DNA of 64,000 bases from CBDCVN01 sp965223585. GTDB lineage: Bacteria > Deinococcota > Deinococci > Deinococcales > Trueperaceae. Every line of letters starts with the position of its first letter. The stretch's first letter is position 1. Positions 17,030 to 25,518 of the stretch are shown here, piece by piece. Under the pieces are notes generated by a model. The model searched no databases, was not told where the DNA came from, and worked only from the letters and a program-made list of their open reading frames with translations. A program made the position numbers and the translations under genes. The stretch spans positions 434,001 to 498,000 of the forward strand of contig CBDCWW010000023.1 of assembly GCA_965223585.1 (NCBI GenBank). Reading direction: 5' to 3'.

Positions 17030-19051
17030 ATGTTATTTATTCCACTTGAGCAACCAAAGAACTTAGTGGCTTTATTGCCTAAAGCCTTTCTAGCACAAAG
17101 TTGTCCTATCTTAGTCTTAAAGAGCCTTGTAGTTATATTTACACTATTAGCAGTTGTTCAAGCACAAAACACCTCAAATCAAATCAATAAAAGTGATGTT
17201 TATGGTCTAGGAAGCATCTCAGGAATGGTTTACGGTCCTGATAGTGCTTTTGTTAGCTATGGTGGACGGGGTATAGTTCTGTGGGACACTCGTGACTATA
17301 AGCCTTCTCGTGTTTTAGAAAGTAAAGAATACATTAAGCTTGTTAGTTTCAGTCCTGATGGACAGAAATTAATGGCAGAAACTCCTAGTGGTATTACCCT
17401 GTGGGATCTTAGGAGTGGGAGCCAAAGTACTATTTTTCAAAAGGATCTTCAGAATCCTTGGAATCGTCACACAGATATATTGTTAGATGTAAATTTCCAA
17501 AGTGATACTCTTGCCCTAAGAGGTGATGATAATACTACTATTGAACTTTGGAGTATAAAAGATAAGAAACTCAAAACTACGCTACAAAGTAATAGTAAGT
17601 ATGTTCTTATGGCTACCTTTAACAATGATGGACTGACATCAGTTTCAGTAAGCGAGGATGATGTATTTACAGTTCGTCTTTGGGACATTGCAAAAGGGGA
17701 GTTTGAAGCAAGATTATTGGAGCCTTCAGCAACTATGGATCTTAGTCCTGATGGTTTAACCTTAGCCTATGGAAGTACTGATAGTACTATCAAGATATTG
17801 GATATTCCTACTGGTGAATTGAAAACTAAGCTAAAAATTTCTGGAGAGCTAGTCCACAAGGTTGCTTTTAGTCCTGATGGAAAGATGCTATTTTCAGAAG
17901 AACGCAACAAACATATATTTGAGGCTGAAGATGGAAAAGCAATAAGAATACTTAAACAAGATGAAAACGTAACCATATGGGATGTAAGTACTGGTCAACC
18001 CATATCTGTTTTGTCACCAGAAATTGGCATGTTAACTGACTCAGTATCTTTTAGCCCTGATGGTAACACACTTGCAACTATAGAATCCTTCTTTGCATCT
18101 TCTATTAGGCTTTGGGATGTTAAAACAGGAAAGTTAAAGAGGTCTTTGGAGGGGCACATTAGTGGTGCAGGTAATGGTAATGTCACTCTCAGCCCTGATG
18201 GTAAAAAGTTATTTAGTGGAAGCACTTTTAGTACCATTAACATCTGGGATGTCAAAAGTAAGGAGATAGCATATACTTTACAAACAGACCAAGGTACCAC
18301 AAGAGCTGTTGCGATAAACTCTGATGGTTCCAAACTAGCAACTGGCAGTTCTGATGGAACTATAAAACTTTGGGACTTTAAGACAAAAAAGTTACTACAA
18401 ACCTTTGAGGGCCGCACTGGAGCAATTTACCAAGTAGCCTTCAGTCCAGATGGCAATTTACTAGCCTCTGCAAGTGAAGATAAAGCCATAAAGCTTTGGA
18501 ATATTAAAACTGAAAAACTACAAACTACCTTAATAGGACACACTGATTATGAGGTATGTTGTGTTGCCTTTAATCCTACTGGTCAGATGCTGGCTTCAGG
18601 TGGGCTAGGCGTGCTAGATAATACTGTAAGACTTTGGAATGTTGATAGTGGAGAACCTGAAGCTATTTTGGAAGGTCATAGTAGTTATGTTGTTTCTGTT
18701 GTGTTTAGTCCAGATGGAAAAATGTTGGCCTCAGCAAGTTTAGATGAGTCAATTAAGCTATGGGATTTAGAGACTCTAGAAGTTATCAGAACTATACCAA
18801 CAGGGAAAGAGATTTCCACCATAATTTTCTTTCCTGATAGCTTAACATTAGCATCAGGAGGAGGAATAACATCTGATGGAACTATCAAACTTTGGGATGT
18901 AGAAAGTGGGAAACTAAAGGGTGCTTTGCGAGGACATAATAGTAGCGTTATTTCTTTAGATTTAAGCCAAGATGGAAACCTTTTAGCAAGTAGTTCTTGG
19001 GATGGTACTCTTCGTCTTTGGGATGTCGAGCAGTGGAATAGTACCCCTTAA
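17030..19051 (+). CDS. Secreted WD40 beta-propeller protein with long conserved leader
   Basis: The ATG at 17030 gives 673 residues. I prefer it to an in-frame ATG 21 bases upstream that lies within the previous gene, because the sequence from here matches the short paralogue's start (M-L-x-I...QPKNL...PK-x-FL). A hydrophobic core (VLKSLVVIFTLLAVVQAQ) ends in a signal peptidase-like site after about 47 residues. About fourteen WD-like repeats follow and the C-terminus is LWDVEQWNSTP. Two bases separate its TAA from the cytochrome start. Internal blades are highly similar to those of the 12442 gene, consistent with recent duplication. Confidence 0.8.
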   Translation: MLFIPLEQPKNLVALLPKAFLAQSCPILVLKSLVVIFTLLAVVQAQNTSNQINKSDVYGLGSISGMVYGPDSAFVSYGGRGIVLWDTRDYKPSRVLESKEYIKLVSFSPDGQKLMAETPSGITLWDLRSGSQSTIFQKDLQNPWNRHTDILLDVNFQSDTLALRGDDNTTIELWSIKDKKLKTTLQSNSKYVLMATFNNDGLTSVSVSEDDVFTVRLWDIAKGEFEARLLEPSATMDLSPDGLTLAYGSTDSTIKILDIPTGELKTKLKISGELVHKVAFSPDGKMLFSEERNKHIFEAEDGKAIRILKQDENVTIWDVSTGQPISVLSPEIGMLTDSVSFSPDGNTLATIESFFASSIRLWDVKTGKLKRSLEGHISGAGNGNVTLSPDGKKLFSGSTFSTINIWDVKSKEIAYTLQTDQGTTRAVAINSDGSKLATGSSDGTIKLWDFKTKKLLQTFEGRTGAIYQVAFSPDGNLLASASEDKAIKLWNIKTEKLQTTLIGHTDYEVCCVAFNPTGQMLASGGLGVLDNTVRLWNVDSGEPEAILEGHSSYVVSVVFSPDGKMLASASLDESIKLWDLETLEVIRTIPTGKEISTIIFFPDSLTLASGGGITSDGTIKLWDVESGKLKGALRGHNSSVISLDLSQDGNLLASSSWDGTLRLWDVEQWNSTP

Positions 19052-19053
19052 AA

Positions 19054-20517
19054 TTGCATGTTGATAAGAAAACGTTCTTTATTGTGAAATATCTTCCACA
19101 CATTTTGATCACTGTTATCGTTTTTGGTGGAGGAGTCTTTTTCTTCTGGCAATATCTAACCAATAAAACCCCACAAGCTTTAGTTAAAGGCTACGAAGCT
19201 ACACCACCACGAGTCCCACCAGCTTTCTACACAGGTGGTTTAGAAAAAGGCAGTGGTGGTCAAGTATCAACAACTTATACTGCTTACAGTAAAGACTTAT
19301 TTGCTCCCAGTCCTGCTTATACTATTACTAAAGCACTATTCCAAGTAGAAGCTTTCTCCTCTCCAGAAGTGTGTGGTCGTTGTCATGTAGGCATTCACGA
19401 AAATTGGTCTGAGTCTATGCATGCTGTGTCAGCAACAGATCCGTGGTATTTAAAGGTCAAGGATTTACTGGCTTTTGAGCAAGGTGAGATAGAAGTCAGA
19501 CTCTGTGCAGGTTGCCATGCTCCAGTAGCATTAATGACAGGAGAAGTAGGACTTTATAACCGTGAATCAATAAGCAGTAAACAAGGAGTATCTTGCCTAT
19601 TCTGTCACACAGTAGAATCTGTCCATAGTGGTAATGGTGGCTATGTTTCTAACCCTGCTAGGGTAAGGGCTTATCGTGGGGGTGATTACTTGAGTGAAGA
19701 AGGTATAGAAAGTGCTGCTCACTTAGTAATGGCTTCCCCTGCTGTACACAAAGAAGATATGATGCGACCACTTTATAGTGATAGTGCTTTTTGTCTAAGC
19801 TGCCATAACTTTGAACTAAATGGAGTAAAGCTACAAGCTACCTACGATGAATGGTATGAATCCTCTTATGCTGATGAAGGGATCACTTGTCAAAACTGCC
19901 ATTTTACACCCAAGGCAGGAGTAACAATTCCCGATAAAGGTCACTTGGTAGAGCATTATCCAGCTCGCCCACATATTTATAGACATACTTTAGGAGGGGG
20001 TTCTACAGTAGTTGCTCCTAGAAACAACCTAGAGGACCTAAAAGAAGCAGTTGAACTAGCAGCTAATATTTCAGACTTACTGTTAACAGTGACAATATAC
20101 AACCGTAAAGCAGGACATCATCTGCCTACAGGAGTAAGTGATCTACGACAAATGTGGTTAGAAATTATAGCCTATGATAATAGCAATAATCCTGTTTTCA
20201 CGTCAGGGATAATTGACAAAGCTGGTTACTTGCCAGAGAATACTGTACGCTTCCATCAAGTTCTAGGAGATTCTAATGGTAATCCTCTCACTAGACACGA
20301 TATCTGGCGAGTAGCTCAAGTTTTAGAAGATAACCGAATACCTGCAAATGGCGAATATAATATTACCTATACACTGCCTGAATCAGCAGAAACAGTCACG
20401 GTGAGATTACTATGGCGAGATGCTCCTGCTGAATTTGTACAAAGAGTACTTAAACGTCCATCAAGTAGCATAGCCATAAGCGAATTAGCTGTTTGGAAAA
20501 AGGATATAGGAAAATAG
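19054..20517 (+). CDS. Membrane-anchored pentaheme cytochrome c (cytochrome c554-like)
   Basis: 487 residues with one N-terminal transmembrane helix (about residues 12-34), then a periplasmic domain. Five CxxCH heme sites are visible at about residues 107, 151, 181, 247 and 279 (CGRCH, CAGCH, CLFCH, CLSCH, CQNCH), spaced as in the c554-like multiheme group. The C-terminal 180 residues form a beta-rich domain with AGHHLPTGVSDLRQMW, common in this family. The role is electron transfer; its donor and acceptor are not identifiable. The TTG start at 19054 lacks a good ribosome site but follows the upstream stop by 2 bases, as in the other junctions. A GTG at 19084 is an alternative. Confidence 0.8.
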   Translation: MHVDKKTFFIVKYLPHILITVIVFGGGVFFFWQYLTNKTPQALVKGYEATPPRVPPAFYTGGLEKGSGGQVSTTYTAYSKDLFAPSPAYTITKALFQVEAFSSPEVCGRCHVGIHENWSESMHAVSATDPWYLKVKDLLAFEQGEIEVRLCAGCHAPVALMTGEVGLYNRESISSKQGVSCLFCHTVESVHSGNGGYVSNPARVRAYRGGDYLSEEGIESAAHLVMASPAVHKEDMMRPLYSDSAFCLSCHNFELNGVKLQATYDEWYESSYADEGITCQNCHFTPKAGVTIPDKGHLVEHYPARPHIYRHTLGGGSTVVAPRNNLEDLKEAVELAANISDLLLTVTIYNRKAGHHLPTGVSDLRQMWLEIIAYDNSNNPVFTSGIIDKAGYLPENTVRFHQVLGDSNGNPLTRHDIWRVAQVLEDNRIPANGEYNITYTLPESAETVTVRLLWRDAPAEFVQRVLKRPSSSIAISELAVWKKDIGK

Positions 20518-20572
20518 ACTTTACATTTTTAATGAGCTTCATTTTAGTATAGTGTGTTTAATAATATTTGGA

Positions 20573-20578
20573 TATAAT
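20573..20578 (+). promoter_or_regulatory. -10 box of a probable leaderless promoter for thiN
   Basis: A perfect TATAAT ends 6 bases before the GTG start at 20585, and no Shine-Dalgarno exists. Transcription would begin at or beside the start codon. No good -35 box is seen at the expected distance. Confidence 0.55.
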
Positions 20579-20584
20579 TAACTT

Positions 20585-21229
20585 GTGAAAGCACTTATTC
20601 TAGCTGGAGGTGAATTTAAAGCTACTCAACATCTTAAAAAGCTTGCTAGTCAAGCTCAGTTAGTGATAGCTGCTGACTCAGGCTTGCATCATGCAAAGTC
20701 CTTAGGGGTTATACCTGACGTAATAGTAGGAGATTTTGATTCAGTATCAAAAGAGGTGTTGGAAAACTATTCTAATGTAGCCAGAGAAAAACATTTTCCT
20801 GAAAAGGACCATCTTGATTTAGAACTTGCCATTGATTTAGCTAAAAAGAAGGGTGCAAAAGAACTTATTTTGTTTGGGGTACTTGGCAGTAGACTTGACC
20901 AATCCTTAGCTGCCATTTTTATTGCAGCAAGACTAAAAGGGGAGGGGTTTTTAGCTAGCTTACATTCAGCTAGACAAGATGTTTACCCAGTTAATGCAAG
21001 AGCAAGAATGAAACTTAAGGTGCCATTAGCTATAAAATTTAGTTTACTTAGCTTGAAAAAAACCTCTAATGTAAGTGTATTTAATGCTAAATACCCTTTA
21101 AACAACTTTTCTCTTGATTTTGGTATAGGTTTAGGTGTTTCTAATGAGGTTACCTCATCACCTTTAATAGTACAAGTAAATCACGGATTGGTGTTATGCG
21201 TGTTAGAAAGGGAGTTGCCTCTTTCTTGA
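20585..21229 (+). CDS. thiN: Thiamine pyrophosphokinase
   Basis: 214 residues, near the normal length. It transfers pyrophosphate from ATP to thiamine to make thiamine diphosphate in the cytoplasm. Visible family features: start KALILAGGEF, AADSGLHHAKSLG, the metal/ATP motif VGDFDS near residue 49, KDHLDLELAI near residue 80 and LFGVLGSRLDQSLA. The C-terminal beta domain is shorter in identity but present. Start codon GTG is supported by the -10 box just upstream and the exact family N-terminus. Its last 49 bases overlap the 3' end of the convergent CorC-type gene. Confidence 0.85.
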   Translation: MKALILAGGEFKATQHLKKLASQAQLVIAADSGLHHAKSLGVIPDVIVGDFDSVSKEVLENYSNVAREKHFPEKDHLDLELAIDLAKKKGAKELILFGVLGSRLDQSLAAIFIAARLKGEGFLASLHSARQDVYPVNARARMKLKVPLAIKFSLLSLKKTSNVSVFNAKYPLNNFSLDFGIGLGVSNEVTSSPLIVQVNHGLVLCVLERELPLS

Positions 21230-22800
21230 CCAACTAGTACTGAAAGAATTCTCCTTTCATCAGCAGCTTCTATTCTAAAGGTATAGTCCTCAACATTGAT
21301 GCTTTCGCCCTTCTTAGGAATGTAACCAAACTTGCTTACTAAAAATCCTGCTAGGGTGTCAAAATCTCCTTCTTCAAAGTTCAAGTTTAGGGTTTCTGTA
21401 ACTTTGTCAAGATTAGTAGAGCCTTGAATTTGATAAACCTTTTTATTTAAATTAACAATTTCAGCAGTTTTCTCAACATCGGTTTCATCGTAGATTTCAC
21501 CAGTTATTTCTTCAATTACATCTTCTAGAGTAATTACTCCTGCTGTGCCACCATATTCATCAATTACGATAGCCATATGGATTTTGCTGTGCCTCATTTT
21601 GCGCATAAGCTCCAAAATACTCATAGTTTCAGGAACATATTGTGGTGGAGTCATAAGTTCAGAAACTGGCGTGCTAGTAAGTTTTGCAGGCTCATTTAAA
21701 AATTTAAGCAAGTCCTGTAAGTAAAAAATACCGCGTATGTTATCTAAGGTCTTTTCAAAAACAGGTAAGCGGCTAAACATTTTTTCGCTTAATTTTTGGT
21801 GAGCATCTTTTAATAAAGTATTACTTTCAATAGCTATTACCTTTACCCGTGGTGTCATTACTTCACGAACTAATGTTTCTTCTAAATTAATGACCCCTTG
21901 AATCATTTGCCGTTCTTGTGCCTCAATAACACCTGTTTCACTAGCACTATGTACTATAAGTTCTAATTCCTTTTCCGTTAATGGAGCATTATTGCGTGAG
22001 GTCAAACCAAATAACCTAAGCACAAAACTAGCAATATTAGTAAAGCCTTTAGCAATAGGATAGAAAGCAATTGAGAGGACATAAATAGGATAAATAGCTA
22101 TACGAGCTACTGCTTCAGCATTGTGAACAGCTAGGGCTTTGGGGGTTATTTCACCAAAAATGAGTACTAGTACAGTCATTACTCCAGTAGTAACACTTAA
22201 AGTTATACCTTGATGCCAATCAAAGACATTCGCTAGGTCAACTCCTAAAGCAGTAATTAGAGCTGTAGCACCAATATTAGCTAAGTTGCTACCAATTAAG
22301 CAAGTAGTGATAAAGCGTGTCGGGTCACGATTTAGGATTCCAAAAACCTGTTGACCCTCTTCAAACAATTGGCGAATTTTCCACTGTCCTACTGCTGTAA
22401 AAGAGGTTTCTGAACCAGATAAAAACCCTGAAATTAAGAGTAAGACTATTAGCAAAATTATTTGTGTACTAGGAATACTACCTTTTGAATCAGAACTTAG
22501 CTCACTAGAAGTTTCATTATTTATAAACTCACCTTGAACATTGGTTCTATCATCACTTTTTATAGGATCTTTACTGTTTTGTGCAAGAGATAAAAAAAAC
22601 AGTGTTGCTGGTACAGCAAGGAACAAAACCAAAAGAAATTTGAGATATGACTTCAACTGCCAAGAAACCTCTTTACGATATTGCACTAAAAACATTCTAG
22701 CATATAAGCATCTGTAAATATGTGCCCATTTTTTGGATGCATCCCTTTTTTTGAAGAGGGTTTTGCTATTCCATAACAATTTCTTGCACTCATAATGCAC
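21181..22800 (-). CDS. CNNM/CorC-HlyC family membrane protein with CBS pair
   Basis: Up to 539 residues: a CNNM transmembrane domain (about 110-290, with GFLSGSETSFTAVG and a conserved FGEITPKALA), two CBS domains (about 300-425) and a CorC_HlyC C-terminal domain (about 440-525). Family members are implicated in Mg2+/Co2+ export and envelope stability; the name hemolysin is historical. The start is uncertain. The GTG at 22800 has AAGGA five bases upstream but adds a basic, atypical N-terminus. An ATG at 22695 and a TTG at 22656 (AGAGG upstream, beginning directly before the hydrophobic segment) are alternatives. It overlaps thiN tail to tail. Confidence 0.8.
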   Translation of the reverse strand: MHYECKKLLWNSKTLFKKRDASKKWAHIYRCLYARMFLVQYRKEVSWQLKSYLKFLLVLFLAVPATLFFLSLAQNSKDPIKSDDRTNVQGEFINNETSSELSSDSKGSIPSTQIILLIVLLLISGFLSGSETSFTAVGQWKIRQLFEEGQQVFGILNRDPTRFITTCLIGSNLANIGATALITALGVDLANVFDWHQGITLSVTTGVMTVLVLIFGEITPKALAVHNAEAVARIAIYPIYVLSIAFYPIAKGFTNIASFVLRLFGLTSRNNAPLTEKELELIVHSASETGVIEAQERQMIQGVINLEETLVREVMTPRVKVIAIESNTLLKDAHQKLSEKMFSRLPVFEKTLDNIRGIFYLQDLLKFLNEPAKLTSTPVSELMTPPQYVPETMSILELMRKMRHSKIHMAIVIDEYGGTAGVITLEDVIEEITGEIYDETDVEKTAEIVNLNKKVYQIQGSTNLDKVTETLNLNFEEGDFDTLAGFLVSKFGYIPKKGESINVEDYTFRIEAADERRILSVLVGQERGNSLSNTHNTNP

Positions 22801-23015
22801 CTATGTCCTTCGCTAAATAAGCAATGAACAATAGCATGTTTTGACTTACTCTTTATTAAGGTTAATACATCACTCTGACTTTCCTTTCATTGTTTGGTCA
22901 TTATAGGTAACTAAGTTACTATATAGTACCTAGTTGACTTTACATACTTAAAATTTTATAACTAAAATCATAAACCTTGAATTAACACAAGGTTTTGTAA
23001 GTGAAGGAGTTAGAT

Positions 23016-23603
23016 ATGAAAAACATATTATTAGCCATATCCGTTATAGTTTTTAGCTTGTTTTTACTTGTTGTTCTTCCATCATTCTCAAACAATGATG
23101 TAGCGTTTCAGGAGCAAATTGATACATTAACTGCTGAGTTGCAGGCATACAAAGACGAAGAAGCTCGAGTTAAACATAATTTATCCCTTATGACTAAGGC
23201 CGATGTTTCTATGAATGCCAGAGATTGGAAAGGTTTTAACGAGGTACATTCAGATGATGTCTATGTTACTTCTCCTGATAAGCCAACCCCCACGGAAAAC
23301 AAACCTGATCATTTAGAGGTAGTACAGAGCTTTGTGAATGCTTTCCCAGACCACAAAATAGAGCAGCCTTATGTTACGTTGATTGGACAGGGTGATTACA
23401 TTTGTGCGGTTCACCAAAATGGGGGAACATTCACTGAACCTTGGCATTTACCCGGTACTGATACCGTTATTCCTCCAAACGGCAAAAAATACACTATGAA
23501 AATGGTGACGATTGCCAAGGCTGAAGGGGATGAGTTGACTGAAGAAATGATCATTTATGACATGTCTAACATGATGAGACAACTTGAGCTAACAGTCCAA
23601 TGA
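23016..23603 (+). CDS. Membrane-anchored SnoaL-like/ester cyclase-fold protein
   Basis: 195 residues. One N-terminal hydrophobic segment (about 4-24) is followed by a short coiled-coil stretch and a SnoaL-like cone fold (about 60-190), with NARDWKGFNEVHSDDV, VQSFVNAFPDHKIE and GTFTEPWHLPG as landmarks. SnoaL-like proteins range from polyketide cyclases to non-enzymatic NTF2-fold proteins; the reaction here is unknown. The ATG at 23016 is chosen because AAGGAG lies 6 bases upstream. An upstream GTG in frame would swallow that site. The stop overlaps the next ATG in an ATGA, so the pair is coupled. Confidence 0.7.
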   Translation: MKNILLAISVIVFSLFLLVVLPSFSNNDVAFQEQIDTLTAELQAYKDEEARVKHNLSLMTKADVSMNARDWKGFNEVHSDDVYVTSPDKPTPTENKPDHLEVVQSFVNAFPDHKIEQPYVTLIGQGDYICAVHQNGGTFTEPWHLPGTDTVIPPNGKKYTMKMVTIAKAEGDELTEEMIIYDMSNMMRQLELTVQ

Positions 23604-24196
23604 AAATTATAGTTGTAGGTGCAAGTGGCACAATAGGAAGCGCAGTAGTGGAGGCCTTGCAGCCTAATCACGAAATCATTAAGGCATCAAGAACTGGAAA
23701 TATTCAGATTGATTTAGGCAATCCAGACTCAATAAAAAAAATGTATCAGCAAGTGTCAAATATTGATGCAGTTGTTAGTACTGCTGGCAGCGCAAAATTT
23801 GGTCCACTCGACTCTATTACTGATGAAGATTTAGAGCGTAGTTTGGGCAACAAACTGATGGGACAGGTAAATCTTGTTCGTTATGGTAGAGAGCATCTAA
23901 ATAATGGAGGAGTAATTACACTCACAACAGGAATCCTAGCTCAGAACCCTAGCGTTGGGACTGTTATGCTCACAATGATAAATAGGGGCCTTGAAGGGTT
24001 TGTAGAAGCTGCCGCTCTTGATATGCCTAATAATCAACGATTAAATGCTGTAAGTCCACCAATGGCAAAAGAAACAGCAGAGAAAATGGGCTGGGGGCAA
24101 GGTGGTATGCCAGTAGCTGAGATTGCAAGGTATTATATCAAGTCAGTGGAAAGTAACCTTAATGGGGCACTTATTGGCCCAACCCACTCAAAGTAA
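23600..24196 (+). CDS. Short-chain dehydrogenase/reductase-like protein
   Basis: 198 residues with the Rossmann start IIVVGASGTIGSAVVEAL (a GxxGxxG-type nucleotide-binding loop) and the NAG-equivalent VVSTAGSAKFG. The length is at the short end for the family. The usual Tyr-x3-Lys is not evident in its normal place, so catalytic activity is uncertain, as in other short atypical members (compare YbjT-like or LPOR-like forms). It is translationally coupled to the SnoaL-like gene, suggesting they act on one small-molecule pathway, which is inference. Confidence 0.75.
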   Translation: MKIIVVGASGTIGSAVVEALQPNHEIIKASRTGNIQIDLGNPDSIKKMYQQVSNIDAVVSTAGSAKFGPLDSITDEDLERSLGNKLMGQVNLVRYGREHLNNGGVITLTTGILAQNPSVGTVMLTMINRGLEGFVEAAALDMPNNQRLNAVSPPMAKETAEKMGWGQGGMPVAEIARYYIKSVESNLNGALIGPTHSK

Positions 24197-24324
24197 GTCC
24201 TGATTAAAGGGTGCCTGACAAGATAAATGTCTCATCTAATCATTTTTGTATTACACAACATCATGGCAAGTAATCTTACTAGGTTGCTTGCCAGCTGCAT
24301 AACAAAATGCAAAGGAGATCAATA

Positions 24325-25410
24325 GTGTCAAGAACTAAAGTTTTCTTACTATTTGTCATTGCCATAGCTCTAACTATGGCTAGCTTTTCAACATTTGCTC
24401 AACAGCAAAGTGTCAGTATTGAAACCAAGACACTTGAGGAATTATATCAAGATGCTATTGAGGAAGGTGGTGAGTTAGTTGTGTGGGCTGGTGGTGATTC
24501 TGAAGAACAAATACAATGGCTCAGGGACGCATTTGCGCAGTCATTCCCCGAAATCGATGCTAAAATAGAGGTAGATGTGAGTAAATTTCTAGGTGCCAGA
24601 ATAGACAATCAGCTTGATAGAGGAGAACTCGAAGTTGATGTTGCACAGCTCCAGACACTTCACGACTTTGAATATTGGAAAGAGCAGGGCCAACTCCTTA
24701 ATTACAAACCACAAGGGTGGGAGCAAGTTTATCCACAGTTCAAGGATCAAGATGGAGCATATACAGGCATATTTGTAGTAGCGTTTAGCACAATCATCAA
24801 TACAAACCTCATTACAGATACCGAAACTGCACCTAGAGATGCAGAAGATTTTCTAGACCCACAATACAAGGGTAAGTTAATCCTAACCTATCCTCACGAT
24901 GATGATGCTGTTCTTTATCAATTCTACAACATAATCAAAAAATATGGTTGGGAATATCTAGATAAACTTTTAGAGCAGGAACCAACATGGGTTCGTGGAA
25001 CAGCAAAGCCATACGTGGGTGTGCTTATGGGGGATTATGCAGCCACATTCACAGCAGCAGATGCGCTAGTGCCATTCCCGGGCAGTACAACACATTTTTT
25101 ACTACCTAAGAATGACTTTTTCTTGTCTTGGGCACAAACAGCAGCAGTATTTAAAGATGCTAAACATCCGGCTGCAGCTAAACTATATTTAAACTGGCTT
25201 TTGTCAAAGCAATTCCAAGAGAACTGGATTATGTGGCCTATTCGAGAGGACGTTGAAGCTGCTGGTGGATATGGAGCCATATTCGATCACAATACAGATC
25301 CTGTTAATTTCCGTGACTTTATGCAAGATAGAGCAAAGGTTGAACGATTTAGAGCACAAATAGAACAAGTCATTGGCCCAGTATTGGGGCCGCCACCATT
25401 AGAGCAATAA
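24325..25410 (+). CDS. Periplasmic solute-binding protein of an ABC transporter (type 2, iron/polyamine-like)
   Basis: 361 residues from a GTG preceded by AAAGGAG at 7 bases; an ATG 18 bases earlier overlaps that site and is unlikely. The signal peptide (VFLLFVIAIALTMASFSTFA-Q) is followed by a two-lobe binding fold: GGELVVWAGGDSEEQIQWL, then DVAQLQTLHDFEYWKEQG, PRDAEDFLDPQYKGKL and AAAKLYLNWLLSKQFQ. These are typical of the family binding Fe3+, thiamine or phosphonates. No permease or ATPase gene is adjacent, so it is an orphan component or works with a transporter elsewhere. The ligand cannot be assigned. Confidence 0.8.
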   Translation: MSRTKVFLLFVIAIALTMASFSTFAQQQSVSIETKTLEELYQDAIEEGGELVVWAGGDSEEQIQWLRDAFAQSFPEIDAKIEVDVSKFLGARIDNQLDRGELEVDVAQLQTLHDFEYWKEQGQLLNYKPQGWEQVYPQFKDQDGAYTGIFVVAFSTIINTNLITDTETAPRDAEDFLDPQYKGKLILTYPHDDDAVLYQFYNIIKKYGWEYLDKLLEQEPTWVRGTAKPYVGVLMGDYAATFTAADALVPFPGSTTHFLLPKNDFFLSWAQTAAVFKDAKHPAAAKLYLNWLLSKQFQENWIMWPIREDVEAAGGYGAIFDHNTDPVNFRDFMQDRAKVERFRAQIEQVIGPVLGPPPLEQ

Positions 25411-25518
25411 GCTGTGAAGCAAAGTCAAGGCTTGATTCTGACCTCACTTCCTAACTCAAGAATTCAAACAGGAATCTTTTGCTACTTTAATTAGAAGTAG
25501 TATCATAAACATTCAGAT

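Noticed and set aside
13002..18888. Many long minus-strand frames opposite the WD40 genes
   Set aside because: They mirror the repeated SPDG/LWD coding on the plus strand and have no starts, motifs or ribosome sites of their own.
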